NCBI RefSeq assembly: GCF_009192945.1
Contig: NZ_NSET01000047.1
Span: 43,613-107,612, forward strand
Length of the DNA: 64,000 nucleotides
Direction: 5' to 3'
Source: Xanthomonas maliensis
GTDB lineage: Bacteria > Pseudomonadota > Gammaproteobacteria > Xanthomonadales > Xanthomonadaceae
Of the stretch, positions 47,508 through 56,335 are shown in pieces (the first letter of the stretch is position 1; each line of letters opens with the position of its first letter). Under the pieces are notes generated by a model. That model was not told the DNA's origin and searched no databases. It saw only the letters and a program-made list of their open reading frames with translations. The translations under genes were made by a program, and so were the position numbers.

Positions 47508-47638
47508 CGGGACTCGGGACCCGGGACCCGGGACCGATAAGGCCCTGAATCACGGTTCGTTATTGTCACCCGGCGCCCAGGCCAGGGGTCCACGGACTCC
47601 GCTTTCGCGGGTCCCGGACCCCGGGTCCCGGGTCCCGG
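47508..47638. repeat. Inverted heptamer-repeat element in the atpA-atpG spacer
   Basis: The left arm (47508-47536) is a run of GGGACCC/GGGACTC units. The right arm (47608-47638) is a run of GGGTCCC units that can pair with it across about 70 nt. The right arm ends three bases before the atpA stop codon and the left arm begins nine bases from the atpG start, so the element fills the spacer. The same design occurs at 29840-29995. Confidence 0.75.
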
Positions 47639-47641
47639 CTC

Positions 47642-49189
<1,548 letters not shown>

Positions 49190-49236
49190 CGTTCAGTCCT
49201 AGGTGCCGGCCACATGGGCCGTGCGTTCAAGTGAAT

Positions 49237-49764
49237 TCAGTGGGCGAGCGAGCTCTGCAAACGTGCGAGCTTGCCCTTCAGCGAGCCGTCGATGACCATG
49301 TCGCCGGTGTCGATCACCGCACCGCCGATCAGCGACGCATCGACAGCGGTGGTGATGTCCACCTCGCGACCGAAGCGCTTCTTCAGCGCAGTGGCGATCG
49401 CGTCCAGTTCGGCCTGGCTCATCGCGGTGGCCGAGGTCACCGTCGCCTTGACGACGTGCTCGGCTTCGGCCCGCAGTTGTTCGAACAACCCGGCCACTTC
49501 CGGCAGCAGCGGCAGCCGCTGCGCTTCGGCCAGCAGTGCGAGGAAACGCAGGTAGTCCTCGCCGGCCGCCTGCGGCGCCAGCAGCGTCACTGCCTGGTCC
49601 TGGCGCAGCGCCGGATTCAGCAGCAACGCCGCAACGCGCGGATCGCCGGCGACCTGCGCGGAAAACGCCAGCGCATCGGACCAGGACGCGAACTTGCCGC
49701 CCTCGCGCGCAATTGCGAACGCGGCACGGGCATACGGACGGGCAAGCGTAAGGGCCTGGCTCAT
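49237..49764 (-). CDS. atpH: ATP synthase delta subunit
   Basis: 175 residues. It is a peripheral-stalk subunit joining F1 to the b dimer. The N-terminal six-helix domain begins [17 protein letters not shown], and the C-terminal half contains [35 protein letters not shown] and [21 protein letters not shown], all typical of OSCP/delta. Three bases separate its start from the atpF stop. Confidence 0.95.
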   Translation of the reverse strand: MSQALTLARPYARAAFAIAREGGKFASWSDALAFSAQVAGDPRVAALLLNPALRQDQAVTLLAPQAAGEDYLRFLALLAEAQRLPLLPEVAGLFEQLRAEAEHVVKATVTSATAMSQAELDAIATALKKRFGREVDITTAVDASLIGGAVIDTGDMVIDGSLKGKLARLQSSLAH

Positions 49765-49767
49765 CGA

Positions 49768-50238
49768 TTAGATCTCCGCCGCCAGCTCGTCGAGCAGCGC
49801 CTTGTGTGCAGTGGCGTCGATCTCGCGCTTGAGCAGCTTCTCGGCACCGCTGACCGCCAGCACCGAGACCTGCTTGCGCAGTTCCTCGCGGGCACGGGTG
49901 GCCGATGCGTCGATTTCCGCCTGCGCCAGGTCCTTCTGACGGTTGGCTTCGGCAATCGCCTCGAGCTTGGCCGCTTCGATGATCTGGTTGGCGCGCGCGT
50001 GGGCCTGGTCGATGATCTCGTTGGCCTTGGTGCGTGCGTCCTTCAGCGCCTCGTTGACCTTTTCCTGCGCCTGCGCCAGGTCCTTCTGACTACGGTCGGC
50101 CGCAGCCAGACCTTCGGCGATCTTCTGCTGACGCTCTTCGATCGCCTTCAACAGCGGCGGCCAAATCTTGGTCGCGACGATCCAGATCAGACCGGCAAAG
50201 GCCAGCGCCTGGGCAAAGATGGTAAGGGTGATGTCCAT
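49768..50238 (-). CDS. atpF: ATP synthase b subunit
   Basis: 156 residues from the ATG at 50238 ([20 protein letters not shown]); the frame extends upstream but this is the canonical start. One N-terminal membrane helix, then a long charged helix with [17 protein letters not shown] that forms the peripheral stalk dimer. Length equals E. coli subunit b. It lies 114 bp downstream of atpE. Confidence 0.96.
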   Translation of the reverse strand: MDITLTIFAQALAFAGLIWIVATKIWPPLLKAIEERQQKIAEGLAAADRSQKDLAQAQEKVNEALKDARTKANEIIDQAHARANQIIEAAKLEAIAEANRQKDLAQAEIDASATRAREELRKQVSVLAVSGAEKLLKREIDATAHKALLDELAAEI

Positions 50239-50352
50239 GGGTCGCTCAATCGCTCTGTAGGGGTGAAAGCGCCGCCGCACGGCGACGCTTTCCGACCTTC
50301 ATCCGTGGATGCGCCCCGGCAGGGACGGCATCCACATGCTGCTACCGCTGGA

Positions 50353-50730
<378 letters not shown>

Positions 50731-51531
50731 TTAGTGACTGTCTTCCGACAGGCTCAGATACACGATCGACAGCATCATGAAAATGAAGGCCTGCAGCGGA
50801 ATCACCAGCAGGTGGAACAGCATCCAGCCCAGGCCGAATGCGCCGCCGGCGACCATGCCGGCGATGCCTGCACCGCCCAGCACCCAGATCAGCAGGAACA
50901 CGATCTCGCCGCCGAACATGTTGCCGAACAGTCGCATCGCCAGCGAAATCGGCTTGCTCAGCCACTCGACGGTATTCAGGATCAGGTTGAACGGCACCAT
51001 CCACTTGCCGAACGGCGCGGTCAGGAATTCCTTGGTCATCCCGCCCACGCCCTTGGAGCGCAGCGAGAAGAAGATCATCAGGAAGAACACGCTGATCGAC
51101 ATGCCCAAGGTGGCATTGACGTCGGCGGTCGGCACCGGCTTCCAGGCATGGATGCCTGCCCAGCCCAGCGGGATGGCGATGAAGTCGGCCGGGATCATCT
51201 TGATGAGGTTCATCAACAGGATCCAGAAGAACAGCGTGATGGCGATCGGGGTCACCAGCTTGCTGGTGCCATGGTAGGTGTCCTTGGCCTGCCGGTCGAC
51301 GAACTCCAGGCATATCTCCACGAACGCCTGCCACTTGCCCGGCACGCCAGAGGTGGCCTTGCGGGTCGCCAACCAGAACGCGAACACCATCAGCAGGCCC
51401 ATCAACACCGCCGTGACCAGGGTGTCGACATGGATGGTCCAGAACGTGCCACCGCCTTCCCGCACCGGGTAGACCAGGTTCTGCAGGTGGTGCTGGATGT
51501 AGGAGGTAGGTGTTGCTGCCTCGCCCGCCAT
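50731..51531 (-). CDS. atpB: ATP synthase a subunit
   Basis: 266 residues with five to six membrane helices. It forms the proton half-channels against the c ring. The essential Arg is in helix four, ISLAMRLFGNMFGGEIVFLLI. PADFIAIPLGWAG and LVIPLQAFIFMMLSIVYLSL are typical. It starts MAGEAATPTSYIQHHLQNL, the usual N-terminus in this group. It is the second gene of the operon after atpI. Confidence 0.96.
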   Translation of the reverse strand: MAGEAATPTSYIQHHLQNLVYPVREGGGTFWTIHVDTLVTAVLMGLLMVFAFWLATRKATSGVPGKWQAFVEICLEFVDRQAKDTYHGTSKLVTPIAITLFFWILLMNLIKMIPADFIAIPLGWAGIHAWKPVPTADVNATLGMSISVFFLMIFFSLRSKGVGGMTKEFLTAPFGKWMVPFNLILNTVEWLSKPISLAMRLFGNMFGGEIVFLLIWVLGGAGIAGMVAGGAFGLGWMLFHLLVIPLQAFIFMMLSIVYLSLSEDSH

Positions 51532-51556
51532 GTGTCCGGAGCCCTTTAAGTTCGAA

Positions 51557-51922
51557 TCAACGTCTGGCCAGGGCCAGAACCTGAAAAGTCAGCCCAATGG
51601 CGATACCCGCCAACAAGGCCAGAGAAGGCAACCGCCACAGGGCAAACCCTAGTGTCAGCGCCGCGAAAACCAACACCCACTTCAGCACCATCGCCAGGAT
51701 CAGCCGCATCATGGCCGAACCTGCCGCCTGCACTCCACCGCCCAGCGCTGTGCGCGCCGCTACCCATCCGCCCGCCACCGTCGCCACCCCGGTCAATGCC
51801 ACACCGGCAGCGTAACGGGGCCCGAGCAGGAGCAGCCCCAGACTGGTTATAGCTACCGCAGCAAGCGGATATACCGCAGCGCGCAGCATCAACCGCCGAC
51901 CCGCGTCAACGGAGTTCAGCAC
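51557..51922 (-). CDS. atpI: ATP synthase subunit I (AtpI)
   Basis: 121 residues from the GTG at 51922, supported by AAGGA seven bases upstream. It is a small integral membrane protein with four predicted helices (LRAAVYPLAAVAITSLGLLL; YAAGVALTGVATVAGGWVA; MMRLILAMVLKWVLVFAAL; LPSLALLAGIAIGLTFQVLA). AtpI helps c-ring assembly or Mg2+ handling in other bacteria. It is the first gene of the atp operon, 25 bp before atpB. A longer start in the same frame would cover the promoter and is rejected. Confidence 0.88.
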   Translation of the reverse strand: MLNSVDAGRRLMLRAAVYPLAAVAITSLGLLLLGPRYAAGVALTGVATVAGGWVAARTALGGGVQAAGSAMMRLILAMVLKWVLVFAALTLGFALWRLPSLALLAGIAIGLTFQVLALARR

Positions 51923-51981
51923 TACGGGGTCCTTGCGTCTGGATGGGTGGGAAGCGCAGTCGCGCCTCGTCGAGCCGCGAA

Positions 51982-52011
51982 AGTATAGCAATTGGACAAA
52001 TTGCGAGACAA
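51982..52011 (-). promoter_or_regulatory. Predicted sigma-70 promoter of the atp operon
   Basis: On the minus strand TTGTCT (52006-52011) and TATACT (51982-51987) are separated by 18 bp. The start point would fall near 51975, about 50 bases before the atpI GTG. Confidence 0.55.
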
Positions 52012-52034
52012 CCGGGACAAGTCATACGGCTGCT

Positions 52035-52180
52035 GCGGCGCAGCAGAGCGCCTCCGATGACCCTGCGGAACTTTGCCACAGTCGAACGGTCAGAACCCAC
52101 GAGGCCTGCACATCCTCGTCGAAAGGTACCGCCGCAGGTCGCGTCTGGGAGCCCTGGGTCGCCGGGGCTCCCGTTTTTCT
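52035..52180 (+). ncRNA. Candidate small RNA or leader RNA ending in an orphan terminator
   Basis: GGGAGCCC (52147-52154) and GGGCTCCC (52165-52172) form a perfect stem followed by GTTTTT. No plus-strand gene precedes it; the flanking gene atpI runs the other way. Upstream, CCTGCGG (near 52068) can pair with CCGCAGG (near 52134), and ACGAGG/CCTCGT form a hairpin near 52098-52118, so the transcript could be structured. A weak -35/-10 pair TTGCGA (52001-52006) and CATACG (52023-52028) would start it near 52035. Alternatively it is an attenuator in the leader of the barrel gene at 52420. Confidence 0.4.
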
Positions 52181-52316
52181 AGCGTCTGCCGACGCCGCCC
52201 CACCTTCCCACGTCTGGTCCAATCCTGGTCACTGCTGCGATGTGTCGCACGCTGCAACAGGCGACACGTGGCGTGCGTTGCACTCCGGACCGTTTTGTCC
52301 GATTGCTATCCGATGC

Positions 52317-52354
52317 TTCACTTATGTTGGACAGATTGTTCACTTCTGTTGGAC
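52317..52354 (+). promoter_or_regulatory. 22-bp-period direct repeat upstream of the outer-membrane barrel gene (candidate operator)
   Basis: TTCACTTATGTTGGAC (52317-52332) and TTCACTTCTGTTGGAC (52339-52354) differ at one base and are spaced 22 bp start to start, close to two helical turns. They lie 66-103 bp upstream of the ATG at 52420, where a regulator could bind in tandem on one DNA face. Confidence 0.5.
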
Positions 52355-52419
52355 GCGCCGTTATCGATAGTGCGCACCACAGGCGTACACGCCTGCCTTT
52401 CACGATGACGGAGCTCCCC

Positions 52420-53232
52420 ATGAAACATCTGCTCGCACTGGCCATCCCGTGCGTCCTGGCAGCAGCGTACGCTGCGCCTGCACACGCCGAAGATACCGAC
52501 GACCGGTTCCAGATCCGCCTCGGTGCGATGAACATCGACAACGACAACACGCTGCGCGGCAACACCTTGATTGCCGGCAATAACGTGTCGGTCAACGAAG
52601 ATTTCCGGCTCGGCGGCAAGGAATGGGAGCCCCGCGTCGACGGCGTGTTCCGCATCAGCACCCGTCAGCGCCTGATCTTCGACTACTTCAAGTACGACAA
52701 AGATCGTCGCGAGACGCTGAGCCAGGACATCAGCGGCGGCGGCGTGACCATTCCTTCCGGCAGCTTCATCAAGGGCGAACTCAAGTATCAGGTCGCCAGC
52801 CTGGTGTACGACTACTCGGTGATCGACACCCCGCAGTTCAGCATGGGCCTGCAGATCGGTGCCGAGTACGCCAAGGTCGAGGCCAATGCCTACGCCGACC
52901 TGGGCAGCGTGTTCCAGGGCGATGTGCTGGACGAGAGCGAAGACGGTGCGGCTCCGGTGGTCGGCGTGCGCTTCACCGCCCGTCCCAGCGAGCACTGGCT
53001 GTTCAACATCCAGGGCCAGTACCTCAACACCAGCTGGGGCGACTTCGGCGACTACGACGGCGACTTGAGCCGTGCCAATGCAATTGCCGAATACCGCTTC
53101 ACCAAGAACTTCGGCATCTTCGCCGGCTACGACTGGTTCAAGCTCGACGTCGACCGCGAGGGCAGCGACGGCCTGGTTGGCCTGAAGCAGGAGTTCAAGG
53201 GCCCGGTCGCCGGCGTGACCTTCGCCTTCTGA
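52420..53232 (+). CDS. Outer-membrane beta-barrel protein of unknown function
   Basis: 270 residues from the ATG at 52420 behind GGAG. The signal peptide MKHLLALAIPCVLAAAYAAPAHA is cleaved before EDTDDRFQIRLGAM. The rest shows repeated amphipathic strands (RISTRQRLIFDYFKYDKD, YQVASLVYDYSVI, FSMGLQIGAEYAKVEANAYA, WLFNIQGQYLNTSWG, FGIFAGYDWFKLDV) and ends with Phe (PVAGVTFAF), the usual signal for barrel assembly. An acidic periplasmic or loop segment lies near residue 165 (VLDESEDGA). No transport motif or plug is seen. It is a single-gene unit with its own terminator, and the upstream region is rich in possible regulatory sites. Confidence 0.78.
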   Translation: MKHLLALAIPCVLAAAYAAPAHAEDTDDRFQIRLGAMNIDNDNTLRGNTLIAGNNVSVNEDFRLGGKEWEPRVDGVFRISTRQRLIFDYFKYDKDRRETLSQDISGGGVTIPSGSFIKGELKYQVASLVYDYSVIDTPQFSMGLQIGAEYAKVEANAYADLGSVFQGDVLDESEDGAAPVVGVRFTARPSEHWLFNIQGQYLNTSWGDFGDYDGDLSRANAIAEYRFTKNFGIFAGYDWFKLDVDREGSDGLVGLKQEFKGPVAGVTFAF

Positions 53233-53277
53233 TCCGATCAACGACGCATTTCCGGACTTGCAAGCACGCTTTTCTTG

Positions 53278-53318
53278 GCCCGGCGATAGTTCAGCGCTAT
53301 CGCCGGGCTTTTTCTTTT
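53278..53318 (+). terminator. Intrinsic terminator after the outer-membrane barrel gene
   Basis: GCCCGGCGATAG (53278-53289) pairs perfectly with CTATCGCCGGGC (53297-53308), 7-nt loop, then TTTTTCTTTT. Confidence 0.9.
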
Positions 53319-53818
53319 GCATTGGACCGCGAGCAGGCCAACGCGCATGCTGATCCAGCCTTCCCTCTGCCATCGGCGGCACGTATGTATCTCTTCGGTC
53401 TCACGCCACGTACGCCACTGTCGTTGCAGCTGCAGCGCCCTTCTCACCCTCGCCCTGCGCCTGGCCGAATGACCGCGCTGGATCGGTGCATCGCCCTGCT
53501 GGCGGGTTGGACGCGGCACCGCCGTGCGGTGCGGGCAGCGCTGCTGGAGCGGCTGATCCCTGCCGGCTGATGGGTGTGCGGGCAGCGCTGCGACCGCTGG
53601 GGCGCGCACGCGGCGAAACGCGACTCGTGCCTAGACAATAGGGCGTGTCCGGCACCCGACCCGCGCAGCGCAGCCAGGCCTGATAGCACGCGTGCCCTTT
53701 CGTCGTAGCGCTGGCGGCAGTGCCGTGATCACCAACAGGCCGCATCAGCCGCACTGTGCTCGGGCTTGGGCAGGATCATGAGCAGCGCGCCCACGCGACT
53801 GCCTTCGGCACACACGAC
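53319..53818. other. 500-bp stretch without a supported gene
   Basis: Between the barrel-gene terminator and the hairpin after lpd I see no gene with a good start, ribosome site and family match. A 33-codon frame starting at ATG 53469 (MTALDRCIALLAGWTRHRR) is possible but unsupported. No repeats or insertion-sequence ends were noticed. Confidence 0.4.
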
Positions 53819-53840
53819 GCCCCCGGCCAGGGCCGGGGGC
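53819..53840 (-). terminator. GC stem-loop after lpd
   Basis: GCCCCCGGCC (53819-53828) and GGCCGGGGGC (53831-53840) are perfect complements with a 2-nt apex, 8 bp after the lpd stop. There is no T-run, so it may act as a 3' stabiliser or rho-dependent end. Confidence 0.5.
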
Positions 53841-53847
53841 GCTGGGA

Positions 53848-55671
53848 TCACTTCTTCTTGGGGATATAGAGATCGGTGATGGTGCCGTCGTAAACCTCGG
53901 CCGCCATGCCGACCGATTCGCTCAAGGTCGGATGGGCGTGAATGGTGTGGCCGATATCCTCGGCTTCGGCGCCCATCTCGATCGCCAGGCCGATCTCGGC
54001 GAGCAGATCACCGGCATGCACGCCGACGATGGCGCCACCGATGACGCGGTGGGTGTCTTCGTCGAAGATCAGCTTGGTGAAGCCTTCGGTGCGACCGATG
54101 CCGATGGCGCGGCCACTGGCCGCCCACGGGAACTTGGCCACGCCGACCTTCAGCCCCTTGGCCTTGGCTTCGGTCTCGGTCACACCGACCCAGGCAATTT
54201 CCGGGTTGGTATAGGCGACCGATGGGATCACCCGTGCCACCCACTCCTTCTTCTCGCCCGCAGCCACTTCAGCCGCCAGCTTGCCCTCGTGGGTGGCCTT
54301 GTGCGCCAGCATCGGGTTCCCGACGATGTCGCCGATGGCGAAGATATGCGGCACGTTGGTGCGCATCTGCCGGTCCACCGGAATGAACCCACGCTCGGTG
54401 ACGCTGACCCCGGCCTTCTCGGCAGCGATCTTTTTGCCGTTGGGCGCGCGGCCCACGGCGACCAGCACACGATCGTAGGTGGTCGCATCCAGCGCCGGCT
54501 TCTCGCCCTCGGCCGCCGCTTCGAAGCCGACGGTGATGCCCTTCTTCTCGGCCTTGACCTGGGCCGCCTTGGTCTTGAGATAGACCTCTACGCCCTGTTT
54601 CTTCAAGCGATCGGCCAACGGCTTGACCAGGTCCTTGTCGGCGCCCGGCATCAGTTGATCCATGAACTCGACCACGGTGACCTTGCTGCCGAGCGCGCTG
54701 TACACGGTGGCCATTTCCAGGCCGATGATGCCGCCGCCGACCACCAGCAGGGTCTTGGGGATGTCGTGCAGTTCCAGCGCGTCGGTGGAGTCCATCACGC
54801 GCTTGTCATCCCACGGGAAGTTCGGCAGCTTCACCGCCTGCGAGCCGGCGGCGATGATGCAGTGCTCGAAGCGCAGCAGCTGGGTCTTGCCATCGGCACC
54901 GACGATTTCCAGCTCGTTGGGCGACACGAAGCTGGCCACGCCGGTGACGGTACGCACCTTGCGCTGCTTGGCCATGCTGGCCAGACCGCCGGTGAGCTTG
55001 CCAACCACCTTTTCCTTGTAGCTGCGCAGCTTGTCCAGCGCGATCTTGGGCTTGCCGAAGTCCACGCCGAACTCGTCGGCGTGCGCCACTTCGTCGATCA
55101 CCGCAGCGGCATGCAGCAGCGCCTTGGAGGGGATGCAGCCGACGTTGAGGCAGACCCCGCCGAGACTGGCGTAGCGCTCGATCAGCACCGTATCCAGGCC
55201 CAGGTCGGCGGCACGGAAGGCAGCGGTATAGCCGCCCGGGCCGGCACCGAGCACGACCATCTTGCACTCGATATCGGCCGTCTTGCCGCTGGCCAGTGCC
55301 GGCTTCGGCGCGGCCGGTTCGGCCGGCGCGCGATGCGAGGGGGTGACCGGCGGCTTGCTGCCGGGCGCGCCGGCAGAGGCTGCCGCGGGAGCGGTGTCGG
55401 CCTTGGCCGCCGGTGCCGGCGCCGCCGCCTCGCCTTCGCTCTCCAACAGCAACACCACCGCCCCTTCGGACAGCGTATCGCCCACCTTGACCTTGAGTTC
55501 CTTGACGACGCCGGCGGCCGAGGACGGCACCTCCAGCGTGGCCTTGTCCGATTCCAGCGTCACCAGGCCCTGATCCTTGGCCACGTGGTCGCCGACGGCG
55601 ACCAGCACTTCGATGACGGGGACGTCGCTGTAGTCGCCGATATCCGGAACCTTGATTTCAATGACCGCCAT
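53848..55671 (-). CDS. lpdA: Dihydrolipoamide dehydrogenase (E3) with N-terminal lipoyl domain
   Basis: 607 residues, about 130 longer than plain E3 because of an N-terminal lipoyl domain (1-80; lipoylated Lys43 in TLESDKATLEVP) and an Ala/Pro-rich hinge to about residue 140. The E3 core follows: FAD motif VLGAGPGGYTAAFRAADLG, redox disulfide GGVCLNVGCIPSK, NAD motif VVGGGIIGLEMATVYSALG, and the C-terminal catalytic HAHPTLSE. It reoxidises lipoamide of the pyruvate dehydrogenase complex. It is the third gene of a unit with aceF and a small protein. Lipoyl-bearing E3 is known from Neisseria, Xanthomonas and relatives. Confidence 0.95.
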   Translation of the reverse strand: MAVIEIKVPDIGDYSDVPVIEVLVAVGDHVAKDQGLVTLESDKATLEVPSSAAGVVKELKVKVGDTLSEGAVVLLLESEGEAAAPAPAAKADTAPAAASAGAPGSKPPVTPSHRAPAEPAAPKPALASGKTADIECKMVVLGAGPGGYTAAFRAADLGLDTVLIERYASLGGVCLNVGCIPSKALLHAAAVIDEVAHADEFGVDFGKPKIALDKLRSYKEKVVGKLTGGLASMAKQRKVRTVTGVASFVSPNELEIVGADGKTQLLRFEHCIIAAGSQAVKLPNFPWDDKRVMDSTDALELHDIPKTLLVVGGGIIGLEMATVYSALGSKVTVVEFMDQLMPGADKDLVKPLADRLKKQGVEVYLKTKAAQVKAEKKGITVGFEAAAEGEKPALDATTYDRVLVAVGRAPNGKKIAAEKAGVSVTERGFIPVDRQMRTNVPHIFAIGDIVGNPMLAHKATHEGKLAAEVAAGEKKEWVARVIPSVAYTNPEIAWVGVTETEAKAKGLKVGVAKFPWAASGRAIGIGRTEGFTKLIFDEDTHRVIGGAIVGVHAGDLLAEIGLAIEMGAEAEDIGHTIHAHPTLSESVGMAAEVYDGTITDLYIPKKK

Positions 55672-55687
55672 TTGCTTCTCCTGTTGC

Positions 55688-56335
55688 TCAACCGGCCATG
55701 CCGGCTAGCGTCTGCTGGAGTTCATCCAGCGACGATTCGATTTGGGTCCAGCGCTTGTCGCGCTTCTTTTCCTTGCCTTCGCTGGCTTCGATCAGTAGCG
55801 CGGCCTGGCGCATCAGCAATTCGCCGGCGCCACAACTGGGACGCGCGCCGCTGTAGCGCACACCATCGACCTGGAAGGACACCACCTCGCCTTCGTTGAC
55901 CGGCGCACTGCGCTCGGCCGGGGCGAGCTGGGCCAAGGCCGTGCTCCAGCTGCTGAGCAAACGCTTGGCGAGCGGCGCGGGGATCGGCACTTCCACCGTC
56001 TCCGGCGTCTGCGCGGTGCGGAACTGCACGCTGCCGCGATCGGCCTGGCTGACCCAGCTATAGACGCGTTCGTCGGCACGGCTGTAGCGCACCGTCCAAT
56101 CCGCACCGTCCTTGCCCGGCATCAGCGACACACCGCTTTCCACCCCGCGGGTGGGCAATGTCAGTGCCGACAGCACCGGCGCCGCAGAACCGTCCAGCAG
56201 ACCACTGACCGCAGTGCCGTAGTTGCCGACACCCGGCGGCCAACCGCGTCCCAGCGCGCTGTCACATTCGCGCGCCAGTGCGCAGGTCCACGGCGATGCG
56301 CCCAGCAGCGCGATCGTCAGCAAGGCGATCCTCAC
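55688..56335 (-). CDS. Small protein of unknown function with signal-like N-terminus, between aceF and lpdA
   Basis: 215 residues from the GTG at 56335, which overlaps the aceF stop in GTGA; the upstream frame runs into aceF and is rejected. The N-terminus VRIALLTIALLGASPWTCALARE looks like a signal peptide. Cys occur at about 18 (WTCALA), 25 (RECDSAL) and 172 (PSCGAGE). The middle part is beta-rich (SGVSLMPGKDGADWTVRYSR, VYSWVSQADRGSVQFRT). The C-terminal about 35 residues form a Lys-rich helix (EGKEKKRDKRWTQIESSLDEL). I recognise no family. Co-translation with cytosolic PDH subunits is odd for an exported protein. Confidence 0.7.
   Translation of the reverse strand: MRIALLTIALLGASPWTCALARECDSALGRGWPPGVGNYGTAVSGLLDGSAAPVLSALTLPTRGVESGVSLMPGKDGADWTVRYSRADERVYSWVSQADRGSVQFRTAQTPETVEVPIPAPLAKRLLSSWSTALAQLAPAERSAPVNEGEVVSFQVDGVRYSGARPSCGAGELLMRQAALLIEASEGKEKKRDKRWTQIESSLDELQQTLAGMAG

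Noticed and set aside
51557..51991. Longer start for atpI at 51991
   Set aside because: It would place the predicted -10 element inside the gene and has no ribosome site; GTG at 51922 does.
53401..53754. Small minus-strand reading frame downstream of the barrel gene
   Set aside because: No ribosome site, low-complexity Arg/Ala/Ser composition and no family resemblance.
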